Shown in pieces: positions 42,018-50,870 of a stretch of DNA of 64,000 bases. The position numbers and the translations under genes were made by a program. Source of the DNA: Terrimonas sp. (GTDB lineage: Bacteria > Bacteroidota > Bacteroidia > Chitinophagales > Chitinophagaceae); NCBI RefSeq assembly GCF_003075435.1, contig NZ_QCZJ01000009.1, positions 1 to 64,000 on the forward strand. The letters are read 5' to 3'. The notes under the pieces are model-generated. The model had not been told where the DNA came from, ran no database searches, and worked only from the letters and a program-made list of their open reading frames with translations. Each line of letters begins with the position of its first letter. The stretch's first letter is position 1.

Positions 42018-43475
42018 ATGAAATCATTATATAAAGTATCATCGTTTTTAATAGTTCTGGTGTATATCCTGGCGCAATTTTCATGTACAAAAGGTTTTGA
42101 AGAAATAAACCAGGATCCCACCAAGCCAACTGCTGTAACCGCAGCTCAGCTGATTACAGGAATTGAAAGAACAGCGTCCGACATTATGTACAGCGGAGCA
42201 GTTAACGATAATGTAGGCATGTTGTATGCGCAATATTTTTCGCAAACACAAACAGAAACACAAAGCCAATATCAGTTGGATGAAGCGGCCAATAATCAAC
42301 TATGGACATCTTACAGCGTGCCGCTTTCTAACATTCAGGAGTTACTGAGAATAAATTCCTTAAATCCTGAGCCGGCTTCCGGCAACCAAAACGCTATCGC
42401 AAAAATTTTAAGCGTATGGATTTACCAGGTGCTTACAGACGCTTATGGTAATGTTCCTTTTAGTGAAGCATTACGTGGCGATCAGCTTTTTCTTACATCG
42501 AAGTATGATGATTCAAAATCAGTTTACGATGGATTAATTACGCTCCTGAATGAGCAAATAGCGGAACTCGATCCAACATTCAGCTCTTTCAGAAGCGGGG
42601 AGTTAATATACCAGGGAGATATAAATAAATGGAAAAAACTTGCCAATGCTTTAAAGATCCGCATTGGGCTTAGAATGGTGAATGCAGACGCTGTAAAGGC
42701 CAAGCAGGTGATTGAAGAAGCAAGCGCCAATACCTTTACCAGTATTGGTGATGAGGCAAAATTCACCTATTTATCTATTGCTCCCGATCAATTTCCATAC
42801 AATGACCAGGATGGAACCAATATCTCCAATGCATATTTTGTTTCTGCTACACTGGTTGATTTTATGAACGAAACAGGCGACCCACGCTTGCCAATGTATG
42901 CAAGGGTTGCTCCTGCTACCGGAACTATTGTAGGAAAACCGTATGGACTTGGCAGCTTCACTAACATTAATGAATACTCAAGAGGTAGCGCGAAAGTATA
43001 CAGTACAACGTTTCCGGGATATATTATGAGCTATGCAGAAGTGCAATTTGCATTGGCAGAAGCCGCTGCACGTGGCTTTAATGTGGGCGGTGATGCCGAA
43101 ACCTTTTATGCCAATGGTATAAAAGCGAGTATGTCTTTTTGGGGAGTAGATGAAACCGCAGCTAATACATTTATTACTAACAACCCCTATGACCAGGCAA
43201 ACTGGAAAAATATAATCGGTACTCAAAAATGGGTAGCGCTGTACAACCAGGGTTTACAGGGCTGGTTTGAAAGAACAAGGCTGAACTTTACAAAACCCAA
43301 CGGTGATCCTTTTTTCAGAATACCTAATACCATACTGGATAATACAGTGACTACCGTTCCTTACAGGATAACTTACCCGCTTGCGGAGCAATCCAACAAC
43401 GCAGAAGCATATAACCAGGCAAAAACGGCTATGGGAGGAGATAATAAGGGTATTAAACTGTGGTGGCAGGAATAA
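42018..43475 (+). CDS. SusD/RagB-family surface lipoprotein (SusD-like_2)
   Basis: This 485-residue protein has a lipoprotein signal (VYILAQFSC, Cys23) followed by the typical N-terminal FEEINQDPTKPT. The helical TPR-like framework shows SNIQELLRINSLNPEP, NAIAKILSVWIYQVLTDAYGNVPFSEAL and WKKLANALKIRIGLRMVNAD. The NPYDQANWKNIIGTQKWVALYNQGLQGWFERTRL block near the end is characteristic of the SusD-like_2 branch. It caps the SusC barrel on the cell surface and binds the nutrient. It is operonic with SusC and ends at a strong terminator. Confidence 0.95.
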   Translation: MKSLYKVSSFLIVLVYILAQFSCTKGFEEINQDPTKPTAVTAAQLITGIERTASDIMYSGAVNDNVGMLYAQYFSQTQTETQSQYQLDEAANNQLWTSYSVPLSNIQELLRINSLNPEPASGNQNAIAKILSVWIYQVLTDAYGNVPFSEALRGDQLFLTSKYDDSKSVYDGLITLLNEQIAELDPTFSSFRSGELIYQGDINKWKKLANALKIRIGLRMVNADAVKAKQVIEEASANTFTSIGDEAKFTYLSIAPDQFPYNDQDGTNISNAYFVSATLVDFMNETGDPRLPMYARVAPATGTIVGKPYGLGSFTNINEYSRGSAKVYSTTFPGYIMSYAEVQFALAEAAARGFNVGGDAETFYANGIKASMSFWGVDETAANTFITNNPYDQANWKNIIGTQKWVALYNQGLQGWFERTRLNFTKPNGDPFFRIPNTILDNTVTTVPYRITYPLAEQSNNAEAYNQAKTAMGGDNKGIKLWWQE

Positions 43476-43497
43476 ATCTTTCTTTTACCAAAAAAAG

Positions 43498-43524
43498 GCT
43501 GATGAGTGATCATCAGCTTTTTTT
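43498..43524. terminator. Bidirectional terminator between SusD and alaS
   Basis: GCTGATGA (43498-43505) and TCATCAGC (43510-43517) form a perfect 8-bp stem with loop GTGA, followed by seven T. Seven A precede the stem, so it can also serve the convergent alaS gene. Confidence 0.92.
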
Positions 43525-43564
43525 GTTGCTCAGGGTTACTCACCTTCCATAGGAAGGCAGCTCT

Positions 43565-46186
43565 TTAAAGCAGCCCTTTCACAACAGTAATCACATCCTT
43601 CAGTTGCGACACGTCCTGACCGCCTGCGGTAGCCAGTGTTTTTTGACCACCGCCGCCGCCTTTTATTAATGGCGCTACATATTCTTTAATTATTTTACCT
43701 GCATCCAGTTGCTTTGCTGCTGCTACCACATCAGACATGCCGATAGCCACATAAGGCTTGCCATCTATATTGGCACAAAGCACAATTACATAATCACGGA
43801 GTTGGTTCTTTACATCAAAGCAGAGTTTTTTTAAAGCTTCTGCGCTGCTTACTTCAATAATATCTCCAATAAAAGTAACACCGTTCACAATCTCGTCTTT
43901 CTGCAGTATTTCATTTCTTATCTGTACCAGTTGTCTTGCTTCAAGACTTTCAATTCTTTTTTGCAGTACCGCTTTTTCGTCCATCAGTTTTTCAATGGCT
44001 TTCAGCGGTTCTTTGGCTTTCAATAGTTCACCAATATTTTTAAACTGGTTTATCTTATCAAAAGTATATTGTATAGCGGCAGGCCCTGTAAGCGCTTCAA
44101 TCCTCCTGACGCCGGCAGCCACTGCCTGTTCGCCGGTAATGGTAAACAGTCCTATCATGCCTGTGTGGCCAATATGTGTGCCGCCGCAAAGCTCAATAGA
44201 ATAAGCGGGGTCAATAACAACCACGCGAACAGTATCTCCGTATTTTTCGCCAAACAATGCCATAGCGCCGAGTTTCAATGCTTCTTCTTTGGGCATTTCA
44301 TTTATTACAACAGGGATGTTCTGCCTTATTTTTTCATTTACCAGCAGTTCAATTTTTCTTAATTCCTCATCGGTAACTTTAGAAAAATGAGAAAAGTCGA
44401 AACGAAGTTCATCAGGTGATACCAGTGAACCTTTCTGGGCCACATGTTTGCCCAATATTTGCCGCAGCGCCGCATGCAACAGGTGCGTTGCTGTATGATT
44501 ATACATGGTATTCAGCCGCTGCTCAAAGTCTACTGCAGCAGTTACAGGCGCTGTTATATCTGCAGGTAACCCTTCTGTGAAATGTATAATGAGGTCGTTC
44601 TCCTTTTTGGTGTTGACTACATTTATCTTTTCTTCACCAAACTGCAAAATACCTTTGTCGCCAACCTGCCCGCCGCTTTCGGCATAAAAAGGTGTTGTTT
44701 CAAGCACTACCTGGAACTGTTGTTTTCCCTTCGCTGTAGCCTTCCTGTATTTTACCACCTGTGTTTCAATCAACAGATCATTATAGCCGACAAAAGAAGT
44801 TTTATCAACCTTGTTTACATCAACCCAGTCTTCGGTATCAATAGTGGTAGCAGCGCGGGAACGGTCTTTCTGCGCTTTCATTTCCAGTTCAAATCCCGGC
44901 TCATCAACCGTAAGCTTATTTTCAACTGCTATTAACCTTGTTAGGTCTATCGGGAAGCCGTAAGTGTCATACAGTTCAAAAGCCTCCCTGCCTGAAATAA
45001 CTGTTTGTGCATTAACCGCCGAAGATTTAATAATATCATCAATTCTTTTCAGTCCCTTTTCCAATGTCCTCAAAAACCCTTCCTCTTCTTCTTTCACTAC
45101 CTTACTCACAAAGTCAACCTGTTTTTCCAATTCGGGAAAAACATCTTCAAACTGCTTTGCCAATAATGGCACCAGTTGAAACAATAGGGGTTGCTTATAA
45201 TGCAGGTACGAATAATAATATCTTACCGCTCTTCTCAATATTCTTCTTATCACATACCCTGCTCCTGTATTGGAAGGCAATTGCCCATCAGCAATGGTAA
45301 AGCTGATAGCTCTTAAATGGTCGGCGATAACCCTGAAAGCAATCGCTTCTTTGCTATCGCTGTGATCATATTTTTTATGGGTGATATTTTCTGTAGCGGA
45401 TATAGTGCCGGTAAAAACATCCGTATCGTAGTTAGATGTTTTTTGCTGAATTACTCTTGCCAGTCTTTCAAATCCCATCCCGGTATCTACATGCTTTGCG
45501 GGCAGTGGTTCAAGGCTGCCGTTTTTTGAGCGGTTAAACTGGATGAATACATTATTCCATATTTCAATCACCTGCGGGTGATCATTGTTCACCAGCATTT
45601 TACCGGATATGGTATTGCGCTCTTCATCAGGCCTGCAATCCACATGAATTTCCGTACAAGGTCCGCAGGGCCCGGTATCGCCCATCTCCCAGAAATTATC
45701 TTTTTTATTGCCCAGCAATATCCTGTCTTCGGCTATATGCTTTTTCCATTCATCGTAGGCTTCCTGGTCTTTGGGGATGCCTTCTTTTTCATCACCCTCA
45801 AAAACGGTAACGTATAAACGATTTTTATCAAGCTTATATATTTCTGTAAGTAATTCCCAGCTCCATGCAATAGCTTCAGCCTTAAAATAATCGCCAAAGC
45901 TCCAGTTACCCAGCATTTCAAACATGGTATGGTGATAGGTATCTACCCCTACTTCTTCCAGGTCATTATGTTTGCCGCTTACGCGCAAACATTTCTGGGT
46001 ATCGGCCACACGGGGAAAAGGAGACTTTTTATTGCCCAGGAAATAGTCTTTAAACTGGTTCATGCCGGCATTGGTAAATAAAAGTGTAGGATCGTTCTTG
46101 ATAACTATAGGGGCCGATGGAACGATCTGGTGCCCTTTCGACTGAAAAAAATCAAGGAAAGCTTTTCTTATCTGGGAAGAGGTCAT
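43565..46186 (-). CDS. alaS: Alanyl-tRNA synthetase
   Basis: This 873-residue cytosolic enzyme charges tRNA-Ala. The class II catalytic core is at the N-terminus (KAFLDFFQSKGHQIVPSAPIV, LLFTNAGMNQFKDYFLG, GDTGPCGPCTEIH). The editing domain carries HTATHLLHAAL (His564, His568) and CGGTHIGHTG (Cys667, His671), the zinc-binding set that removes mischarged Ser and Gly. The C-Ala domain ends with the glycine-rich GGGGGQKTLATAGG motif. Length matches the usual 870-880 residues. The N-terminal MTSSQIRKAFLDFF start is the conventional one. Confidence 0.98.
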   Translation of the reverse strand: MTSSQIRKAFLDFFQSKGHQIVPSAPIVIKNDPTLLFTNAGMNQFKDYFLGNKKSPFPRVADTQKCLRVSGKHNDLEEVGVDTYHHTMFEMLGNWSFGDYFKAEAIAWSWELLTEIYKLDKNRLYVTVFEGDEKEGIPKDQEAYDEWKKHIAEDRILLGNKKDNFWEMGDTGPCGPCTEIHVDCRPDEERNTISGKMLVNNDHPQVIEIWNNVFIQFNRSKNGSLEPLPAKHVDTGMGFERLARVIQQKTSNYDTDVFTGTISATENITHKKYDHSDSKEAIAFRVIADHLRAISFTIADGQLPSNTGAGYVIRRILRRAVRYYYSYLHYKQPLLFQLVPLLAKQFEDVFPELEKQVDFVSKVVKEEEEGFLRTLEKGLKRIDDIIKSSAVNAQTVISGREAFELYDTYGFPIDLTRLIAVENKLTVDEPGFELEMKAQKDRSRAATTIDTEDWVDVNKVDKTSFVGYNDLLIETQVVKYRKATAKGKQQFQVVLETTPFYAESGGQVGDKGILQFGEEKINVVNTKKENDLIIHFTEGLPADITAPVTAAVDFEQRLNTMYNHTATHLLHAALRQILGKHVAQKGSLVSPDELRFDFSHFSKVTDEELRKIELLVNEKIRQNIPVVINEMPKEEALKLGAMALFGEKYGDTVRVVVIDPAYSIELCGGTHIGHTGMIGLFTITGEQAVAAGVRRIEALTGPAAIQYTFDKINQFKNIGELLKAKEPLKAIEKLMDEKAVLQKRIESLEARQLVQIRNEILQKDEIVNGVTFIGDIIEVSSAEALKKLCFDVKNQLRDYVIVLCANIDGKPYVAIGMSDVVAAAKQLDAGKIIKEYVAPLIKGGGGGQKTLATAGGQDVSQLKDVITVVKGLL

Positions 46187-46230
46187 CGCTATACTTTTAT
46201 AATTTTTATACCGTTTGAATGTTTAAATTT

Positions 46231-46238
46231 TATATTTG
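46231..46238 (+). promoter_or_regulatory. Possible -7 promoter element of the M23 peptidase gene
   Basis: TATATTTG fits TAnnTTTG. A TTTG lies at 46214-46217, only 13 bp upstream instead of about 19. The predicted leader to the ATG at 46323 is about 75 nt. Confidence 0.35.
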
Positions 46239-46322
46239 CCTTCCTGCCAAAGCAAGTGTGCGAAGGTAATTAATTTATGGTTGGATTTTTGCGCAAGGCA
46301 AACCGGTTTCAGATATCCTGTA

Positions 46323-47294
46323 ATGAAAAAAATTAAATACTATTATAATACCAATACGCTCCGGTATGAAAAATTAGTGATCCCGCTTAGGGTGAAGCTG
46401 CTGCGCATATTGGGTTTTCTTGCCGCGGCTCTTGTAACAGCATTCATTATAGTTTTTATTGGTTTCCAGGTAATTGATTCTCCAAAAGAAATGCTTATCC
46501 GCCAGGAAAATGAGCGGATAAAGGAAGATTATGTGCTCCTGAACAATAAAATAAAAACCATGGAGGAGCAGATGACGGAGCTGGAAAAGAGAGATAACCA
46601 GGTTTACCGGGAAATATTTGAAGCTAACCCAATCCCTGACAGCGCCAGGGCTAAAACCCTGGAAAAGCAAAAGGAGATCAGGCTTACAGAATCTATGGAG
46701 GATAATGAGCTTGCATATTCAATAGCTGCAACAGTTGATAACCTCATGAACCGTATGAATTTTCAGAAAAAATCTTACAATGACATCGAGGGTATGATAA
46801 AGAACAAGGAAAAGCTATTGGCGGCCACACCTGCCATTCAACCCATCAGCAATAAAGACCTCAGCCGCATGGCGTCAGGCTTTGGATACCGCATCGACCC
46901 GGTATACAAAACCGTTAAAATGCATGCCGGGCTTGATTTTGCGGCGCCGCAGGGAACGCCTATTTACTCAACAGCCGATGGCGTGGTAAAACTTGCCGGT
47001 AATACAGGCAATGGTTATGGTAATTATGTTATTATTAACCATGGCTATGGTTACGAAACCCTGTATGGTCACCAGTATAAAATAAAAGTAAAATCGGGCC
47101 AGCGTGTAAAACGCGGTGAATTAATTGGCTGGGTGGGAAGCACGGGCAAATCAACCGGCCCTCACGTACATTACGAGGTACATAAAAACGGGCGGCATAT
47201 TGATCCTATTTATTTCTTCTATAATGATCTTACACCTGAGCAGTTTGACCGTATACTTAAAATGGCCGCGGCAGGCAATCAAAGTTTTGACTAA
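46323..47294 (+). CDS. M23 family metallopeptidase (membrane-anchored murein endopeptidase)
   Basis: This 323-residue protein has one membrane segment (about 30-50), a periplasmic coiled coil (about 55-100, ENERIKEDYVLLNNKIKTMEEQMTELEKR) and a C-terminal LytM/M23 domain (about 185-300). The zinc ligands are His201 and Asp205 in HAGLDFAAPQG and His283 in HVHYEV, with His281 as catalytic partner. All are present, so the enzyme should be active. It likely cuts peptide cross-links in peptidoglycan. The ATG at 46323 was chosen; an upstream in-frame start at 46236 would bury the membrane anchor behind an unlikely extension. It is divergent from alaS and followed by the MerR gene at 51 bp. Confidence 0.92.
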   Translation: MKKIKYYYNTNTLRYEKLVIPLRVKLLRILGFLAAALVTAFIIVFIGFQVIDSPKEMLIRQENERIKEDYVLLNNKIKTMEEQMTELEKRDNQVYREIFEANPIPDSARAKTLEKQKEIRLTESMEDNELAYSIAATVDNLMNRMNFQKKSYNDIEGMIKNKEKLLAATPAIQPISNKDLSRMASGFGYRIDPVYKTVKMHAGLDFAAPQGTPIYSTADGVVKLAGNTGNGYGNYVIINHGYGYETLYGHQYKIKVKSGQRVKRGELIGWVGSTGKSTGPHVHYEVHKNGRHIDPIYFFYNDLTPEQFDRILKMAAAGNQSFD

Positions 47295-47345
47295 ATGTTA
47301 ATAATTCGCGGCATTATTTTTTCTGCATACCGTTAATTTAGTGGA

Positions 47346-48035
47346 ATGTTTAAGCAGCTGGATTTATTTGCGGGTTTTCCTGATGAGCATCCAAAAAAGG
47401 ATGATAAAAGGGCTGAAGTTGTGCCTGCTTCTATACAGGAGGAAGAGATAACTGCCGGGCAGGATGATATAGCTATTGCAGAAACGGAAGAAATTTTTTT
47501 TGAAGGATCAATTAACGGACCGGGCGAAGGCGATATAGCAGCTGAAGAAGAAACGGATATTTTTTTAGTGGAAGCAACGCCTGTAGCTGATAATATATTA
47601 ACAGAAGAAAGGAAAACGAAAGTTGCTTCAAAACCTGTTAAGGGAAAGCGCGGCAGAAAATCGCTTAAAGAAATGGAGGGAGAATCTGATTTTATCAGTA
47701 TTCCCGAAGATGAAGTGTTGTTTAAAAAACAGTACTACAGTATAGGCGAGGTTTCCGCGATGTTTCAGCTCAACACTTCATTGCTCAGGTATTGGGAAAC
47801 AGAATTTGATATTTTGAAGCCAAGGAAAAACAGGAAAGGCGATCGTCATTTCAGGCCTGAAGACATAAAGAATTTATACCTGATACATCACTTATTACGG
47901 CAAAGAAAATATACTATTGAAGGTGCAAAAGATTATTTGAAAAAAAATAAATCAAAAGCGCAACAAAATTTTGAACTCATACAACGTCTCCAAAAATTGA
48001 AAGGATTTCTACTCGAATTAAAAGCAGGGTTATAA
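47346..48035 (+). CDS. MerR-family transcriptional regulator with acidic N-terminal extension
   Basis: This 229-residue protein has an unusual N-terminal extension of about 125 residues, strongly acidic and low in complexity (residues 20-85), followed by a basic patch KGKRGRKSLKE (99-109) that resembles an AT-hook. The MerR winged helix spans about 130-200: YYSIGEVSAMFQLNTSLLRYWETEFDILKPRKNRKGDRHFRPEDI. It ends in a short helix without an effector-binding domain or metal-binding cysteines. Regulators of this design are common in Bacteroidota next to M23 peptidase genes. It follows the M23 gene in the same direction and may be co-transcribed. Targets are unknown. Confidence 0.85.
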   Translation: MFKQLDLFAGFPDEHPKKDDKRAEVVPASIQEEEITAGQDDIAIAETEEIFFEGSINGPGEGDIAAEEETDIFLVEATPVADNILTEERKTKVASKPVKGKRGRKSLKEMEGESDFISIPEDEVLFKKQYYSIGEVSAMFQLNTSLLRYWETEFDILKPRKNRKGDRHFRPEDIKNLYLIHHLLRQRKYTIEGAKDYLKKNKSKAQQNFELIQRLQKLKGFLLELKAGL

Positions 48036-48209
48036 CAATTGTTTATCAGTTAAATGCTGTTGGATATCAACGTGAAAATATTGCGTTAAATAGAAAATAT
48101 TTAACACGCTGGTATTTTAATTTTAACTGCTAACAAAAGTCAAAGAAAGTAATAAGGGAAAATATTTAAAATCTCTACTCGTTTTTTATAACGCTAATTA
48201 AGAATCACT

Positions 48210-48809
48210 ATGAGTTTTATCCGAATCCTTTTATCATCGTTCGCCATCTTTACCTGTGTTTTTTTACAGGGATTTAAAGATGCAAAGTTTTCTTCTGCGA
48301 AAAATATAAATGATGTTGTCGATACTTCATTTGGCAAAGCAAAGCAGGAAGACATTAAAGCAGCGCCGGGTTCTTACAAAGTTGTTATTAAGAAGAGTGC
48401 TTACGAAATGACGATATATGATGAAGATGGATGGTATGGTACCTACCCGGTAGTATTTGGTAGTAAGAGCCAGGAAGACAAAAAAATGGAAGGCGACAGG
48501 CTTACACCTGAAGGAAGTTTTAAAATTGTTGGAAAGAGAATTCATAAGCAGTGGGGTAAATTTCTTGCGCTTGATTATCCCACAAAAGAAAGTTATGCAA
48601 GATTTAATTCAAGAAAAGCTGCCGGCACCATACCTAAAAAAGCAACCATTGGCGGTGGCGTAGGTATACACGGCACACGTCCTAACGAAGAATGGGTAAT
48701 TGATAAATATATTAACTGGACTGCAGGTTGTATTTCGGTTAGATACAGCGATATGGCAGAGTTATACGATATGCTTCCCATAGGCACGGAAGTGATTATC
48801 GAAAAATAG
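48210..48809 (+). CDS. L,D-transpeptidase (YkuD domain)
   Basis: This 199-residue secreted protein has an N-terminal hydrophobic signal (about 1-21). Its YkuD catalytic domain spans about 54-198, beginning GSYKVVIKKSAYEMTIYDEDGWYGTYPVVFG. The active-site motif is split: HGT at 154-156 and TAGCISVR at 172-179 with nucleophile Cys174. Relatives form 3-3 cross-links in peptidoglycan or attach proteins to it. The gene stands alone between the MerR gene and a terminator, in a stretch rich in cell-wall enzymes (M23, this, amidase). Confidence 0.92.
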   Translation: MSFIRILLSSFAIFTCVFLQGFKDAKFSSAKNINDVVDTSFGKAKQEDIKAAPGSYKVVIKKSAYEMTIYDEDGWYGTYPVVFGSKSQEDKKMEGDRLTPEGSFKIVGKRIHKQWGKFLALDYPTKESYARFNSRKAAGTIPKKATIGGGVGIHGTRPNEEWVIDKYINWTAGCISVRYSDMAELYDMLPIGTEVIIEK

Positions 48810-48841
48810 CTACAGTTACTTTAATGGTGTTTTGATATTTG

Positions 48842-48869
48842 AAAGCCGTCTCTTAAGACGGCTTTTCTG
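48842..48869 (+). terminator. Rho-independent terminator of the L,D-transpeptidase gene
   Basis: AAAGCCGTCT (48842-48851) and AGACGGCTTT (48856-48865) form a 10-bp perfect stem with loop CTTA, followed by TTCTGTTT. Confidence 0.9.
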
Positions 48870-48922
48870 TTTAAAGCTATCGCTCTGTATCATCTTCCAA
48901 AGCACGCCCCGGTAACTATACG

Positions 48923-49253
48923 TAGGGCTTGCTGTTTAACTCCATTTTGGTGATATGCTGATAAAGATCATTGTATATTCATGCTTTGGTTATTAAATTG
49001 CTGCAAGGGTTTTGAATCAAATTTTTCAAAAACCATGCAGCTGTTTCGGCATAATTAAATTTTACGAACCTTTTTTGCCTCCACAGCCGGCGGGCTGCGT
49101 AACCGGAACGCCGCTGCTTTTTGTCTTTTGAAAAAATAAGCTTCGCATTTTTTCAATTTCGCCTTCGGCGAAACCATACAAAAAGAGGCGGCTAACCCGG
49201 TTACTGGTAAAAACTTAAAAAAATAAATGCCGGGAGTTAAACAGCAAGCTCTA
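48923..49253. mobile_element. MITE-like element, copy A (331 bp)
   Basis: The element starts TAGGGCTTGCTG and ends with the inverted complement CAGCAAGCTCTA. The 21-bp terminal inverted repeats (48923-48943 and 49233-49253) differ at one position. It aligns without gaps to 60375-60705 with roughly a dozen substitutions. Inside are further inverted repeats: GAAAAAAT/ATTTTTTC (about 49130-49154), TTCGCC/GGCGAA (about 49158-49172) and GTAACCGG/CCGGTTAC (about 49098-49204). A minus-strand frame of 69 codons spans 49055-49264. No transposase is encoded. Target duplication is unclear. Confidence 0.75.
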
Positions 49254-49676
49254 CTTATGGGCATATATCACGATTGACCAACAGGTATGAAAGGGGTTTG
49301 AAATTCAGATAAAGTTTTTTCTCTCTTCAGTGCCCTGGAATAACTCCGGGCTATATTAACAATACATCAGCTACAAAGCAAGATCATGCAAAGCGTTTAA
49401 ATGTTCATTATAGCTGAGGTGTAATACAAGTACAGCGCAGTTTGAATAAATAAGTATACAGGGCTGTTCCTGGGTCTCCTTCCCTTCAGGAAGGTCGGAT
49501 GGGCTGGCGCTTTTCCCAACCTTCTCTCACTATTGCACGTATATCAACTGAGCCGTTGCAACGATGATCGCAATAACGTACTCTATTATAAGATAGTTCC
49601 GTGCTTGTATAAGTTAGGATGTAGAAACCCCCGCATAGCCTGCCGTGGGGTTTTCTTTTTACCATATCTTCACTGC
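49254..49676. other. Gene-free stretch ending in a terminator-like hairpin
   Basis: No convincing gene was found in these 420 bases after the MITE. A hairpin CCTTCCCTTCAGGAAGG sits near 49480-49496. AAACCCC (49625-49631) pairs with GGGGTTT (49647-49653) and is followed by TCTTTTT, a plausible terminator 17 bp before the amidase gene. That arrangement would suit a small RNA gene upstream of it, but I could not match 4.5S, 6S or tmRNA signatures. Confidence 0.45.
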
Positions 49677-50855
49677 ATGAAGCATATATTGATCGTATTG
49701 TTAACATTTGTTTACCTGCAATCAAGCGCACAGGATTCTACCCGTAAACCAATGATGGTGCAAACCATTGGCAGGTTGCCTTACCTGGAATATGGTTTGG
49801 GAGACGACAGGCTGGGCGGCGCTAAAATGACTTACCTCGATTCTGGTGTTGTAATGCTGGTTGTAGATTCTGCAGATGGAGATTACAGGGTTCAGCTCTC
49901 AAAAAATCATTCCGCGTATATCAGTAAAGAAAATGTAAAACCTGTACCTGAAAAAAGGCCAAGACCATATTATCTTACATCAAACTGGCGCGTATTTGGT
50001 AATGATACTACAGGCTTTGACTATGTAACTATCAATCTTGATGAACGGTTGCCATACAGAAGTATTCAGCAAATTAATCCATCACGTATTGCAATAGATA
50101 TATTCGGTGCAACATCCAACAGCAACTGGATATCCCAGTTTAACTCAGTAAAGGAAATAAAGAATAGTTGGTACGAGCAGATAGAAGATGATGTGATGCG
50201 GGTATTTATTGAATTAAAGCACAGCCAGCATTGGGGGTATAATATTTCTTATGACAGTGTATTTCCCAGGCTTATCATTAAAGTAAAGCGGCAACCCCTG
50301 GTATTAACTTTGAGTAAATTGAAAATTGCTATTGATGCCGGACATGGGGGTACAAACACCGGCGCGTCAGGTAAATCATCGGGCATACTGGAAAAAGACT
50401 ACACATTAAAATTTGCAAATGAACTTAATAAGCTGCTAAAGAAGAATAATGTAAAAACCTTTATGACACGCACTACGGATACTACTTTAGATATGGCAAC
50501 AAGGGTTGAAATGCTGAAAGCCTGGAACCCGGATATTCTCATCAGCATACACTTTAACTCATCAGGCAACGCGCTGATAAAAGGTACGAGTACATATTAC
50601 CGTTATATAGGCTTCCGCAGCCTCTCGCAATCTGTGTTAAAAAGAATGCTGGAACTTAAACTGATAGAAATTGGCAATGTAGGCAGCTTTAATTTTTCGC
50701 TAAATGGCCCCACAGATTATCCCAACTGCCTTGTTGAAGTAGCTTTTCTAAGCAATTTGGATGATGAAAAGAGAATACTAGATCCCAAGTTCAGGGTGGC
50801 TACCGCAAAGAAAATAGTTGATGGTATAAACGACTGGCTTAAGAAAATTAAATAA
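49677..50855 (+). CDS. N-acetylmuramoyl-L-alanine amidase (Amidase_3)
   Basis: This 392-residue protein has a signal peptide (MKHILIVLLTFVYLQSSAQ). The middle AMIN-like beta domain (about 95-205) probably binds the envelope. The C-terminal Amidase_3 domain (about 214-390) has the zinc-site residues His223 (IDAGHGG), Glu239 (GILEKDYTL) and His292 (SIHFNSS) and the catalytic Glu354 (LVEVAFLSN). It cleaves the amide bond between muramic acid and L-alanine. The upstream in-frame extension from 49533 would lack a signal peptide and run through the terminator-like hairpin, so the ATG at 49677 is preferred. The Dabb gene follows at 15 bp. Confidence 0.93.
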   Translation: MKHILIVLLTFVYLQSSAQDSTRKPMMVQTIGRLPYLEYGLGDDRLGGAKMTYLDSGVVMLVVDSADGDYRVQLSKNHSAYISKENVKPVPEKRPRPYYLTSNWRVFGNDTTGFDYVTINLDERLPYRSIQQINPSRIAIDIFGATSNSNWISQFNSVKEIKNSWYEQIEDDVMRVFIELKHSQHWGYNISYDSVFPRLIIKVKRQPLVLTLSKLKIAIDAGHGGTNTGASGKSSGILEKDYTLKFANELNKLLKKNNVKTFMTRTTDTTLDMATRVEMLKAWNPDILISIHFNSSGNALIKGTSTYYRYIGFRSLSQSVLKRMLELKLIEIGNVGSFNFSLNGPTDYPNCLVEVAFLSNLDDEKRILDPKFRVATAKKIVDGINDWLKKIK

Positions 50856-50870
50856 ATTGTAGCCCTTAAT

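Noticed and set aside
46236-46322. Upstream extension of the M23 peptidase from 46236
   Set aside because: It starts within the likely promoter box and would add 29 residues before a normal N-terminal membrane anchor.
49055-49264. 69-codon minus-strand frame in MITE copy A (and its twin at 60507-60719) as a gene
   Set aside because: It lies inside a short inverted-repeat element, shows amino-acid-changing differences between copies and has no recognisable domain. Kept only as a finding.
49470-49510. Hairpin near 49480 as a 4.5S (SRP) RNA
   Set aside because: The GGAAGG-AAGCAG core and paired CAGG motif of SRP RNA are not present.
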